Shown in pieces: positions 33,701 through 41,982 of a DNA stretch of 64,000 nucleotides (the stretch's first letter is position 1; the number at the start of each line of letters is the position of its first letter). Both the position numbers and the translations under genes were made by a program. The DNA comes from Prosthecobacter dejongeii. Its GTDB lineage: Bacteria; Verrucomicrobiota; Verrucomicrobiia; Verrucomicrobiales; Verrucomicrobiaceae. Location: positions 558,001 through 622,000 of the forward strand of contig NZ_JACHIF010000001.1 of assembly GCF_014203045.1 (NCBI RefSeq). Reading direction: 5' to 3'. A model generated the notes under the pieces. That model ran no database searches. It saw only the letters and a program-made list of their open reading frames with translations, and was not told the origin of the DNA.

Positions 33701-36700
33701 GCTCCCCCATGTTTCCCACACTGCTTATCAGCACCGGCAGAAACAACGCGGCAGCTGGGGCTACGGTTTCATGCAGGTGAACCGACCCACCACCCCGGGC
33801 CTCCCCTCAGGCTGGGTGCAGCAGCCTGAAAATGTGACCAACCTCTCCGCCATGGCTCTGTATCACCTCATCCAGATCGGCCAGGGCATGAAGGAAGAGG
33901 AGCGCAGTGGGCTGGTCAAACACCTGGAAGTCGCAGGCATCCGCGAACCCGCCCTGCTGCTAGAAGTGCCCATGTATGAAGGCCAGCTAAGCATCCCGCC
34001 AGACCTGCTGGAGGCCCACCCTGAGCACCAGGCTCTGCATGCGCTTTGGCTCCTGCATCTGAACCAATTTCCTGGGGACTTTCTTCCTGAACTAAAACGC
34101 TGTGTGGCCCTGTTTAAAGACAGCTACCCCATGCTCGCCTTCCAAGCCGGCGTGGGCGCACTGGCCCTCAATGAACCGGAAGCCGATGCCCTCGCTTCCC
34201 AGGTGCTCAGCCAGTCACAAAATATCCCGGAAGGCAATGGCAACACATTCAATGCCCTGCTTACAGCCGTGCAGCGCCGTATCATCGCCTCCAATGGAGG
34301 CCCGCCCCTCTCGCCGGAGCTCTCTCAGCAGGTGCTTACACTGGCTAAGACTTGGTCCAAAACTCTCTATCAAGGGCCAGATACCAATCAACAACCCTGG
34401 GGTGCTTATGCACTCATCATGGTCTTCAAAGCATTGGGGAATGTGGAAGATGTGGCCGACCTGCTGGAGAAAGAAAATGCCCAACAGCTTAGCCGACTCT
34501 CTTCCACCCCCCGGAATCAAAGGTATCCCACCGGCTACTATGAGCCGCAGCCTTTGCCTGCTCTGTGGACCAACCTAGGTCTTGCCCCAAGCATGATTGA
34601 GCTCGTTCAACAATTGATGCAGAATAACCAATTCTCTTACAACGGCTGGATGAGAAATGGTCCCGTGGATGACGAGACCCAAGTGGCCCTGACCAAGATC
34701 GCCTCGCATCTGAAAACCCCAGAATTGCAGATCTTGATGAGCTGTATCTCTGGCCCCGCTACCTCGGCCAAAGAAAAGCTGACGCAGTGGCTGAAGCAGC
34801 CGGGACTGACTCCAGATCATTGGCTCTTTGCGGCCAGCATGGCGCAGATTCTTCAGGACCAAGCCCTCCAGATAACCTTTCTGCGAGAACTGCGCACACT
34901 CGGGCTGGACCCAGCTCTGCAATCTCCGGTGGACAACGCTGTCCTTTTCACAGCACTCCAGCAGGTGAATGCTGGCCAGCCGTTAACCGCCGAGGACAAG
35001 CCCTTCATTTTAGAGAGCCTGGAGCGCACCCGCCAGGCGATGTCTGCCAGCCAACAGAACATTTCTTTGATGGATGTGGCGGCTACCCTCGGGTTCGCGG
35101 AGCAAGCAGAACTCATCCAAAAGGCCACCGCGCCACGTGCGCAAACGGCCCGCAACAACTCCAGCGGCAATCCGTTTTCACGTTCTCACAGTCGCGGTCA
35201 ACCCAGCTCTCTGACCAAACTTGAGAAGTTCCTAACCAATAAAAATTCCGACGCCACTTGGACTGAGTTTCAACAGCGGGTGCGGCGGATTGGCGAGATC
35301 TGGCTGAGTGCAGACTGGAGCAATGCCGACAATGAATTGCAGTCCCTACGCAAGATGCTGGATGCGCAGCAAGCTACCGGTCCTCTCATGGAAAAGCTCA
35401 AGGCGAATCCCGCCAAAGGCTGGCAGCAACTGCAACGTGAAGCCGCTTTCTTAGAACTCTTCGGGCTGGAAAAGGAAGCCGTCGCCGCATATGAAGCCAC
35501 CCTGGCTCTGAAGGCCCGCAACAGCGAAGTCCAAACCCGACTGGCCATTCTCCTGAGCCGAAAAGACATGGACAAAGCCCTGCTCCATCTGAGCGCCATC
35601 CCTCGCCAAGATCTTAATCTCGCGCTCCAACGGCTCTCGCTGGAAATGAATCCACGCTCCCAAAGTGGCCGCGTCATCGAACACCGCTTGGCCGTCATCC
35701 GATTGATGGCCGCCTATATCGAAAAAAACCTGGACCCTAAACGACGTCTGGAACCCTCCCTCCTGGGCGTCTTTGCCCAGATGCCTAATTATGCCCAACA
35801 AGGCGAGTATGGAAACGTCTCCTTTCGCGGCCTTCATGAAGTCAGTCGCGCCGCTCAGAATCTGAGCGAAGCGGCGCAGAAGGCCAAAGACCAGCTAAGT
35901 GCTGCCCATGGCGAGCTCTGCCTGGCGCTGATGAAAATACCCATGTTAGCTCAGTGTGGTTTTGGTCCTTATGCGGGCCTTGCGCTAAAGGAAGGGCAGC
36001 CCACGGAAATGCTCGAAACCCTCGCTCGGGACATCCTCAACCGTCAAATTTTAGCCCGCCGTTATACCCCGAACATCGGTTATTGGTTTGGCCGTTCTCC
36101 CACGCGCTTCGGTGAAAATGGCAACCAAATCGCCATGCCGCAGCCTGAAGACATTTTGCTTCGGGGAATGGTCGCGCGAGGCGAAAAAGAGAAGATCGAA
36201 AGCGACTTTTTCTCCTTGGTCAAAAGAGCCCTCGGTTCCACTACGGAAAAGCAGATGCGCGCTTACGCTCAGCTCCTCACCTGCCCAGAGGCCGAGTTCC
36301 TCGCAGTCGCTCGAGACTGGCAGCGCAGTCACGCCGACCGCGGTTACTCCGGCACCAGCCAAGAGATCACCCGCATCTGGGGGCAGCGCGGTTTCAGCAC
36401 TCCCATTCATGAGATCTACCTGGAACGTCTAAAGAACCCTAATTACGGCATCCAGACTCAGGAACTCACCACCTACATCCGCATGATCGCGCAGACAGGC
36501 AAAGCTGACGAAGCTAGTCGGTTCATAATCCAAATACGCGATCTTTGGTTAGGCAAAGATCGTGAAAAAAGGCGGCAGGACCTGAATCAATTTGTCCAAC
36601 AACAACTCACCAATCGCCGCCATTTCTCACCCTACAATCCTAGCTCCACCTCCACTCGCTGGCAGAACTATTTCTCACTGTTGAGTGAGGTCATTCGGCG

Positions 36701-39700
36701 CGGGCCTCAGAGCATCGGCATCCGTGCAGCGCAGGAAGACGGCCTTATGGATGAACCCGGCCTGTTTTCCCAAGTGTGTGGAAATCTCTTTGATGAAGAA
36801 CAGATCTTTGGCCCCACGGCTGAGCTCTTAGTGACCCTGGACGCGCTCCATTTCACCGGCTCCGCCCGCGACTTCCGCCTTTGGTTTAACCAAAAGGGCA
36901 ATCAATACACCGCTCTCCAGACCCTGATCAATCGGATGGATGATTCAGACCCGAGAATCAAGAAAGCTCGAGATCAACTGCTGGAGGCGCTTAAAACACG
37001 ACAGCCGCAAACTTTCGGCACAGATCTATTGACGTCCCTGACCTCGTCGAACTCTCAAAACCAAGGCCAGGTTTTCAAAGCATTTCTCATGCGCCGCGGT
37101 AAGGAACTGCCAGATCTCCCTGCCATCGCCAAGCTCGAGCTATCCGCTTTCATCGCTCAGCAAGGATCTAATTTTACCCGTTTCTTCGATGATGAGACCC
37201 GGGCCCTCTTGGAGCCACTGAATGCCGCAGAGCGTGAGTGGGCCCTGGAAAAAGCCGACCTGATTTTGGCCGCCAGCACCTGGGAACAGACCCGAATGGA
37301 TGACTACAACAACGACGAGCTTCTTTCCAAGATCCTCCAAGACGTCGCCTTCGTAAATGTCGAAAAAGCACGCAGGCTGCTCAAGCATTGCCTTGTTCTT
37401 CTCAAACAAACTCCGGCTCAAATCCAGGCAAATGCAAATCAAGATGGCCCTGTCTCTCAACTGCTGGCCAGAATGGGCCGTGTTCCACAGCTCATGAGGG
37501 AAGTCTTGGCCATCGCTGAGGCCGAAAAATTCAATGGCGAATGGACCCGACAGTATCTGTATGCCTTGGAGGGCTATGATATCCTCAACCAACCCGCGCA
37601 CATCCTCGCTCTTTTCACTGGCACGCCCTTTGTTGAAAAGGCCGAAAACTTTCGTGGACTCGTGATACCAGGGGGTTCCGAGGGCCTGGCGATGATCCGC
37701 CTGCTCACTCAATTGCGTAGCCGGAATAACACTAAAATTCTCACGCTTTTAACCACCACTCTGCAAGAGCGTCCCTCGCCGACGTTTGGCGAAAAACTGG
37801 CCCGCGCTGCCCTGGAGAGCTCCCCCACAGCGTTGGAAAACTTTATCCGCGCGAATCAGGCAGATCTGCGTCTCTTGCCAACTGCTGAGGCGGTGGGTTT
37901 GCTCAATTCACTCACTTCGACCAACTCCAAGTATGCGGAATTGCACCTGATGTCGGAAGAATTGCAAGCCACCCTGCTGCCGCTTTTTCAAGCACGCGCG
38001 GCGGAAGATAAAAAGGTGCTGGAAAGCTTCCTGGATGCCCCCAGTCTGGCATCTTCAGGTCAATACCTGGGGAACAATCAGGAGCTGGCTCCGAAGCTGC
38101 GCCGCTACATCCGTGTCTCCCCCAAAGAAGCTCGGCAGGTCTATGAAAAGCTGACCCTTCTCATTGCCGCAGAATCTCGCACACAGACTGGTAATTCCCC
38201 TTCACATACCCCACTGAGTAATTGGTTGAATCAATGCGCTGTCATTCCAGAACTGTTTCAAATGGCAATGGAACGCGCGGAAAGTGAAGGTCTGCTGAAT
38301 GAAATGGATTGGCTGAATAACACTCTAGGATCACTCCATGTAGAAGGACAAATGGACCAGTCTGCCAAACTACTGGCTTTCTTTAACAACTCCCCTTTTC
38401 TGAATGAAGCACAGACCTTCCGCACCTATTCTCTGATAGGAAACTCCAAGAGCTCTTTTCTCGCCTATTTGGCTACGATCATTAAAGGCAAAAAAAACTT
38501 CCCTGCACTGATCTTAGAATCGTTAGGAGAAAGACCTGAAACCTTTGGAATCAAGCTCCTGCGCTGCCTTCTGAATGAACAGCCACGAAAGGAACTGGCG
38601 GCTTTTGTTAAAAGCCACAGCGATGAAATCACCCAAATGCCAGCAGTTTCCCGGGCCGATTTTGACCTGCTGTTAGAGTCAGAGCTCAGCCCCCTCATCG
38701 TCTATGCGGGTGACTCCCCCATTCTTCACGTACTGCTCCAAAAACAGCGGGAAAGAGCGGAAGACACGCGCATGACCTTGCTGACTCTTTCAGATAACGA
38801 GGGCATCCAAAATCGAAGCCAGAATAATCTGCTAGCTCAGGATCTGGCTTTGATCGCGCAGCACAATCCCAACGGCGTAAAGAATGTAGTCCAACATCTT
38901 GTTAGTCTGCTCTCAAAGACAGAATCAAATGATGCGAATAAAAACAACCCTGTAAGAACGAAATTGGGCAGCTTCCTGCAAAATCTCAAACTGGATCCTG
39001 GCCTGTGGCCCTGGATGGCTCAAGAGGCGCAAAAACAGGGTATTGATCAGCATTCAGAGTGGTTGGGTGTCGCCTACTGTGGCAACTACTTTCAGGGGCG
39101 CGAGACGGATAGCGCTTTCATTCTCGATGCCTTCGCACGCTCCGGTTTCTTCCATGAAGCCGCCGACTTTAACCCTCTTCCTGGGTTGGGCGGCACTGCC
39201 TATTCAAGCCTGCTGCATTTTTGCATCGCCCGACTGAAGCTAGAGGATATCAACGCAGATCTTCAGGACTATTTAGCGCAGCAAAAGTCCCGCACCTTTG
39301 GCATGGACCTCCTCTTGGCTTTAACGGAGTCGGATCGCAACCAAGCACTCAATGATTTCGCCAAGCGTCGTGCGAAGGATTTCGCACTTCTTCCTGCGGA
39401 ATCCAAAACTCTTTTGATGACCGCCCTGGAAGTCTCCTGGACATCTCTCCGCACGTCTCAAGAATTTCCCCCCGAGGTGCGCGAGGCACTGCAAAGCGTT
39501 TTAGAAGCTAGGCAAAAGAAGGAAAATTCACTTCTAGATTCGTTGCTGGCGGCAAAGGACTTGGGAAGTCTGAAAATGCCTGAACAGCTTCTCTACAGCA
39601 ACACCAAGACCTTGATCCGCAAACTGGTCGCAGAGAAGAACCAAGCTCAAGCGTTGCAGGTCTTCAATAAAGTATCGGAGTTACTGGAGGCCTCGCCCAT

Positions 39701-41969
39701 GTCTAGAAACATGATACCCGCGCCATCCGATAACACGGGCAGGACGCTACGATCATCCTTTTTGTTAAACTGCATCACCCCTGCTGACTATGAGATGTTG
39801 GCTTTTGGCATCCAGGCTTTCAATGCGGATAAGTCGGGTCAACTCGCCCACAGTGGTTGGGCGGTGGACTATAACTGGGCGTTTTATCTGCACCAGCGCT
39901 GGCAGGCCTACGGAGGCAGGGCTGACCCGGCTTTGGCTTTGGAGAAACTGATGGAGGAATTGCACAGTTGGCTCAAAGACGAACCTATTCCCCTGATGGC
40001 GCTTGCGTTTCACGGCTTGTTGACTTACGCGAGCCAGGCTGACCGACAGGCCTTCCTCCAGTGGTCAGAAAAACTGCCCGCCGCTCATCCCTGCAAGGCT
40101 TTGGCCCGTGAACTGGAAATCGCCGCCAAACTTTACTTGGAGGCTTATCCGGAAGGGATCAGTCCTCAGGGTACCTGCGCCATCCGTGGCCATACCGCCC
40201 ATGAACCGTTATGGAGCCACTACCGTAAAGTCATCATGAATGAGAAGCTGAACCCGCAGGTGCGTTTAGCCCTGGGTCACCATCTCTGTGTGACTTATCC
40301 CTGGGCAATACCTGGGGAGGTGGTGATGCCCCTCACGCGTCTCCTGGCCACTGAAAATCTACAAGGACACGCGGTGAAGAGCAATACTCTGGCTGCGGTG
40401 ATGCGTTGTTTTGGCCGCTTGCCTGTGACGGCAGAATGGAGGGAAACCGCACAGATGCTATGGGATGGCTGGGTAAAAAAGCAAAATGCCAAAAGAGATC
40501 CCTCTGGCCGGCCTGTGATGTTTGGCGTGAGCTTTGAAGCCCGCTTTGCCATGCTGCATCTCGCTGGCAAGATGAAGAACGATGCCTGGATTGATGTCAT
40601 GCTGAGCAAGCAAGCATCCTACATGCTCCAAAACCGCTCCATCATCGCCGTCCTAGTGGATGCAGGCTACCCTGAAAAGGCTGCGGCCTTGCTGAAAGAA
40701 CACCACGCTTCCATGCACGCCTGGCAGTCCGGCATCTACACCTGGCACCCAGACATGCGTAAGCAGCTTCCCGCTTTCCTTGCGGCCTGCAAGGACCCGC
40801 AACTCGCCCTGCTGGGGGAACTCATCGTGCTGCAAGCCAGCGATCCACACCCCGCTCTATTACGCGCCTTTAAAGAACCGGAAACGCTGGCCAAACGCAT
40901 CGGCAAGCTGGCACCCAAAATCCTGAAGACTCGCTTTACGCATGACGACATCCAGATGCATGCCGTAAGCATGGTGGCCAACTACGCACCGCTCGCTGCC
41001 CTGGATCATTTGGGTGACTGCTGCACCGAGGCGTCTAACAAAATATCCGTCCAAGACCTGATCACCCTGGAGGACTCCGGCATTCGCGCGATGCAGGAAT
41101 ATATTCTTTCCACTCATTTTGTGAGACAAGCCCTTCAAGGCAACTTGAAGCCGTGGATCGAAGCTATCACCACGCTGACGCAGGGTGAATCTGCGGACTC
41201 TTACACCAGCCGCAGCACCCTCACCGACTTGATTAACTACCCTGCCGATGCCATCACAGCCCTGTGGGAACGAGGCGAAGGTAGGAATGCGAAACTGTGG
41301 CTGCCTTTTTTTGAAAAGTACCTCCTTCTCGGTCGGGCGCAACAAAGCTATCAAATGGAGACCGCCATCAGCTTTGCCTACTTTCTGGCCACACAGACGG
41401 AAGGTGGGCTAGAAGCCTGGAAGAAGACTTTGTCCCCCCAGCAGATCAAGCAGTATGAGGACATGCTGTCCAAGAATGACCGGATTTTAATCCTTGCGGA
41501 CTCTTATGTGGGAGAGAAAGGCAGCCCCGCACGTCTCAAAGATGAGCAGCGGGTGAAGCTCATGGTCAGCCTATTCCCCTCTCTCCGTCGAACTCAGAAC
41601 TACCCGCTTCTGGAGAAGATCCAGAACAAGTATCAACTGCTCACCCATGCCGAAATGATGGCACAAGCGCAGGCCCTTCATGAGTCTGGTAATCCGAAAT
41701 GGATGAGGACGTATCAGCTTATTGAAAGCTCATGGACAGCAGGGGCAGCCGCAAAAGCGGAGCCGCTCTTCGATCTCATGCTGGCGGATAAAGACCTCAA
41801 GCCCATGGATAAGAACCTCATTTTGATGCGCAAGGCTGCCTTCCAGATCCGCCTTGGGAAGAAGGCTGCCGCCGCGACTACCCTGACTGAAATAGACACG
41901 GACAAACCCGCACCTCTCATGCCTGAAGAGATGCAGAATCTCCAGCGCATGCTCAATGCGCTGCAGTAG
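30792..41969 (+). CDS. Giant exported TPR/repeat protein, 3725 residues
   Basis: I do not recognise a named family. The protein starts with a signal peptide (MYRRCVFLFLLLTPFASAQ). About residues 60-950 are degenerate TPR helix pairs (e.g. ALKLSPKDPDAWLEKARMQA, YLHRSGDDAAALLIWKGL). A low-complexity Pro/Gln-rich segment around 940-1010 is followed by a helical middle region. Residues of about 1915-3010 contain a unit of roughly 250 residues repeated four times, anchored by TFG at 2074, 2331, 2584 and 2835. The end (about 3000-3725) is again helical with TPR-like segments. No enzymatic motif or membrane anchor is seen. Signal peptide and TPRs suggest a large extracytoplasmic scaffold. It is divergent from the efflux operon and converges with the AAA+ gene with a 13-nt gap. 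Confidence 0.85.
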   Translation: MYRRCVFLFLLLTPFASAQELPPEARRYHEMLLRRPQAGTLFDRFHDTWLESAPADSLLSFLQQRSKQPEAKAADHRLLALLHARRGQDTEALKALEAALKLSPKDPDAWLEKARMQARVSDFEGALQSLKAAAEANPGEQLRIDIARQQGRALLRLNRTPEALQTWLDLAKQHPEDLDLTEDIVELMAEEGLYIEAATEAKKLVEKTRDPSEKLARQLRLGDLLLRAEKRDEALSVLEAALSQSGQDSWVEADVLSRLDEVFRREDDLEGLKKRLETLSTTQAQRVNLGIAYARVLGELGEADAAATLFLEWLARNPGRRDLQEAYIALLEDLDRIPEAATQAQILAKQHPEDKELLIRLASLQERQKDLPAAQATLASYLEKSAVNGLAPENDHLRVARLFENWGLKEAAKSAYEKLVSAHPQSVSAQEGLAHYLHRSGDDAAALLIWKGLVQKGDLEDILRAGQALLAHGQAKEAQALLVTREKDHATQPRYLGLLTQLALTNKESAKAVLWARARLALTGEASGLQEAVKLAHQAIRDAEAAPTIIAELQKQPSLTIPDRCLLAELLEEAGQSAAAETALQAPQATPAQQLMLGTQHVRLLEQRQEWKRAAEVLAQVMQLPGGMTSDRAQQLARLHRRTGAFDEALTALAEWKKISPGAVQPWLEESSILMEQGKQTAALDVLRAASRKFSEDKEILSTLASALASAGKMEEARIAYMALYEETEDPVARLRFLTPLAQMTQYAGTLPRLIEDFQQRQRQNRASPLPWLALATLHAATNNDEERRRCLYEASRLRPRDLALLSEIARIEEENGLYAEALKTLNAAASLDSTPTTRQKIASLMISNGDEEAGYRLMFELAGVATADARAIETMADTLCEHGQWERAIELLTPLLPRFPKDYRLHYLHAVALEEEGRQGEAIGAFVHLLSLHEELPEVLAAPPSATQQPQSYSAQLPNLPEGTAEWMQLPHVSHTAYQHRQKQRGSWGYGFMQVNRPTTPGLPSGWVQQPENVTNLSAMALYHLIQIGQGMKEEERSGLVKHLEVAGIREPALLLEVPMYEGQLSIPPDLLEAHPEHQALHALWLLHLNQFPGDFLPELKRCVALFKDSYPMLAFQAGVGALALNEPEADALASQVLSQSQNIPEGNGNTFNALLTAVQRRIIASNGGPPLSPELSQQVLTLAKTWSKTLYQGPDTNQQPWGAYALIMVFKALGNVEDVADLLEKENAQQLSRLSSTPRNQRYPTGYYEPQPLPALWTNLGLAPSMIELVQQLMQNNQFSYNGWMRNGPVDDETQVALTKIASHLKTPELQILMSCISGPATSAKEKLTQWLKQPGLTPDHWLFAASMAQILQDQALQITFLRELRTLGLDPALQSPVDNAVLFTALQQVNAGQPLTAEDKPFILESLERTRQAMSASQQNISLMDVAATLGFAEQAELIQKATAPRAQTARNNSSGNPFSRSHSRGQPSSLTKLEKFLTNKNSDATWTEFQQRVRRIGEIWLSADWSNADNELQSLRKMLDAQQATGPLMEKLKANPAKGWQQLQREAAFLELFGLEKEAVAAYEATLALKARNSEVQTRLAILLSRKDMDKALLHLSAIPRQDLNLALQRLSLEMNPRSQSGRVIEHRLAVIRLMAAYIEKNLDPKRRLEPSLLGVFAQMPNYAQQGEYGNVSFRGLHEVSRAAQNLSEAAQKAKDQLSAAHGELCLALMKIPMLAQCGFGPYAGLALKEGQPTEMLETLARDILNRQILARRYTPNIGYWFGRSPTRFGENGNQIAMPQPEDILLRGMVARGEKEKIESDFFSLVKRALGSTTEKQMRAYAQLLTCPEAEFLAVARDWQRSHADRGYSGTSQEITRIWGQRGFSTPIHEIYLERLKNPNYGIQTQELTTYIRMIAQTGKADEASRFIIQIRDLWLGKDREKRRQDLNQFVQQQLTNRRHFSPYNPSSTSTRWQNYFSLLSEVIRRGPQSIGIRAAQEDGLMDEPGLFSQVCGNLFDEEQIFGPTAELLVTLDALHFTGSARDFRLWFNQKGNQYTALQTLINRMDDSDPRIKKARDQLLEALKTRQPQTFGTDLLTSLTSSNSQNQGQVFKAFLMRRGKELPDLPAIAKLELSAFIAQQGSNFTRFFDDETRALLEPLNAAEREWALEKADLILAASTWEQTRMDDYNNDELLSKILQDVAFVNVEKARRLLKHCLVLLKQTPAQIQANANQDGPVSQLLARMGRVPQLMREVLAIAEAEKFNGEWTRQYLYALEGYDILNQPAHILALFTGTPFVEKAENFRGLVIPGGSEGLAMIRLLTQLRSRNNTKILTLLTTTLQERPSPTFGEKLARAALESSPTALENFIRANQADLRLLPTAEAVGLLNSLTSTNSKYAELHLMSEELQATLLPLFQARAAEDKKVLESFLDAPSLASSGQYLGNNQELAPKLRRYIRVSPKEARQVYEKLTLLIAAESRTQTGNSPSHTPLSNWLNQCAVIPELFQMAMERAESEGLLNEMDWLNNTLGSLHVEGQMDQSAKLLAFFNNSPFLNEAQTFRTYSLIGNSKSSFLAYLATIIKGKKNFPALILESLGERPETFGIKLLRCLLNEQPRKELAAFVKSHSDEITQMPAVSRADFDLLLESELSPLIVYAGDSPILHVLLQKQRERAEDTRMTLLTLSDNEGIQNRSQNNLLAQDLALIAQHNPNGVKNVVQHLVSLLSKTESNDANKNNPVRTKLGSFLQNLKLDPGLWPWMAQEAQKQGIDQHSEWLGVAYCGNYFQGRETDSAFILDAFARSGFFHEAADFNPLPGLGGTAYSSLLHFCIARLKLEDINADLQDYLAQQKSRTFGMDLLLALTESDRNQALNDFAKRRAKDFALLPAESKTLLMTALEVSWTSLRTSQEFPPEVREALQSVLEARQKKENSLLDSLLAAKDLGSLKMPEQLLYSNTKTLIRKLVAEKNQAQALQVFNKVSELLEASPMSRNMIPAPSDNTGRTLRSSFLLNCITPADYEMLAFGIQAFNADKSGQLAHSGWAVDYNWAFYLHQRWQAYGGRADPALALEKLMEELHSWLKDEPIPLMALAFHGLLTYASQADRQAFLQWSEKLPAAHPCKALARELEIAAKLYLEAYPEGISPQGTCAIRGHTAHEPLWSHYRKVIMNEKLNPQVRLALGHHLCVTYPWAIPGEVVMPLTRLLATENLQGHAVKSNTLAAVMRCFGRLPVTAEWRETAQMLWDGWVKKQNAKRDPSGRPVMFGVSFEARFAMLHLAGKMKNDAWIDVMLSKQASYMLQNRSIIAVLVDAGYPEKAAALLKEHHASMHAWQSGIYTWHPDMRKQLPAFLAACKDPQLALLGELIVLQASDPHPALLRAFKEPETLAKRIGKLAPKILKTRFTHDDIQMHAVSMVANYAPLAALDHLGDCCTEASNKISVQDLITLEDSGIRAMQEYILSTHFVRQALQGNLKPWIEAITTLTQGESADSYTSRSTLTDLINYPADAITALWERGEGRNAKLWLPFFEKYLLLGRAQQSYQMETAISFAYFLATQTEGGLEAWKKTLSPQQIKQYEDMLSKNDRILILADSYVGEKGSPARLKDEQRVKLMVSLFPSLRRTQNYPLLEKIQNKYQLLTHAEMMAQAQALHESGNPKWMRTYQLIESSWTAGAAAKAEPLFDLMLADKDLKPMDKNLILMRKAAFQIRLGKKAAAATTLTEIDTDKPAPLMPEEMQNLQRMLNALQ
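36550..39700 (+). repeat. Four ~250-residue protein repeats inside the giant gene
   Basis: Each unit has a block of pattern x-x-F-x3-A-x2-F (LHFTGSARDF, TPFVEKAENF, SPFLNEAQTF, SGFFHEAADF), then 51-55 residues later TFG followed by Leu-rich helix, then a Leu/Met-Pro-Ala/Thr turn (LPAIAKL, LPTAEAV, MPAVSRA, LPAESKT). TFG anchors fall at residues 2074, 2331, 2584 and 2835. Nucleotide identity between copies is low, so they are old duplications. Confidence 0.7.
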
Positions 41970-41982
41970 CGTCTTCACCTTC

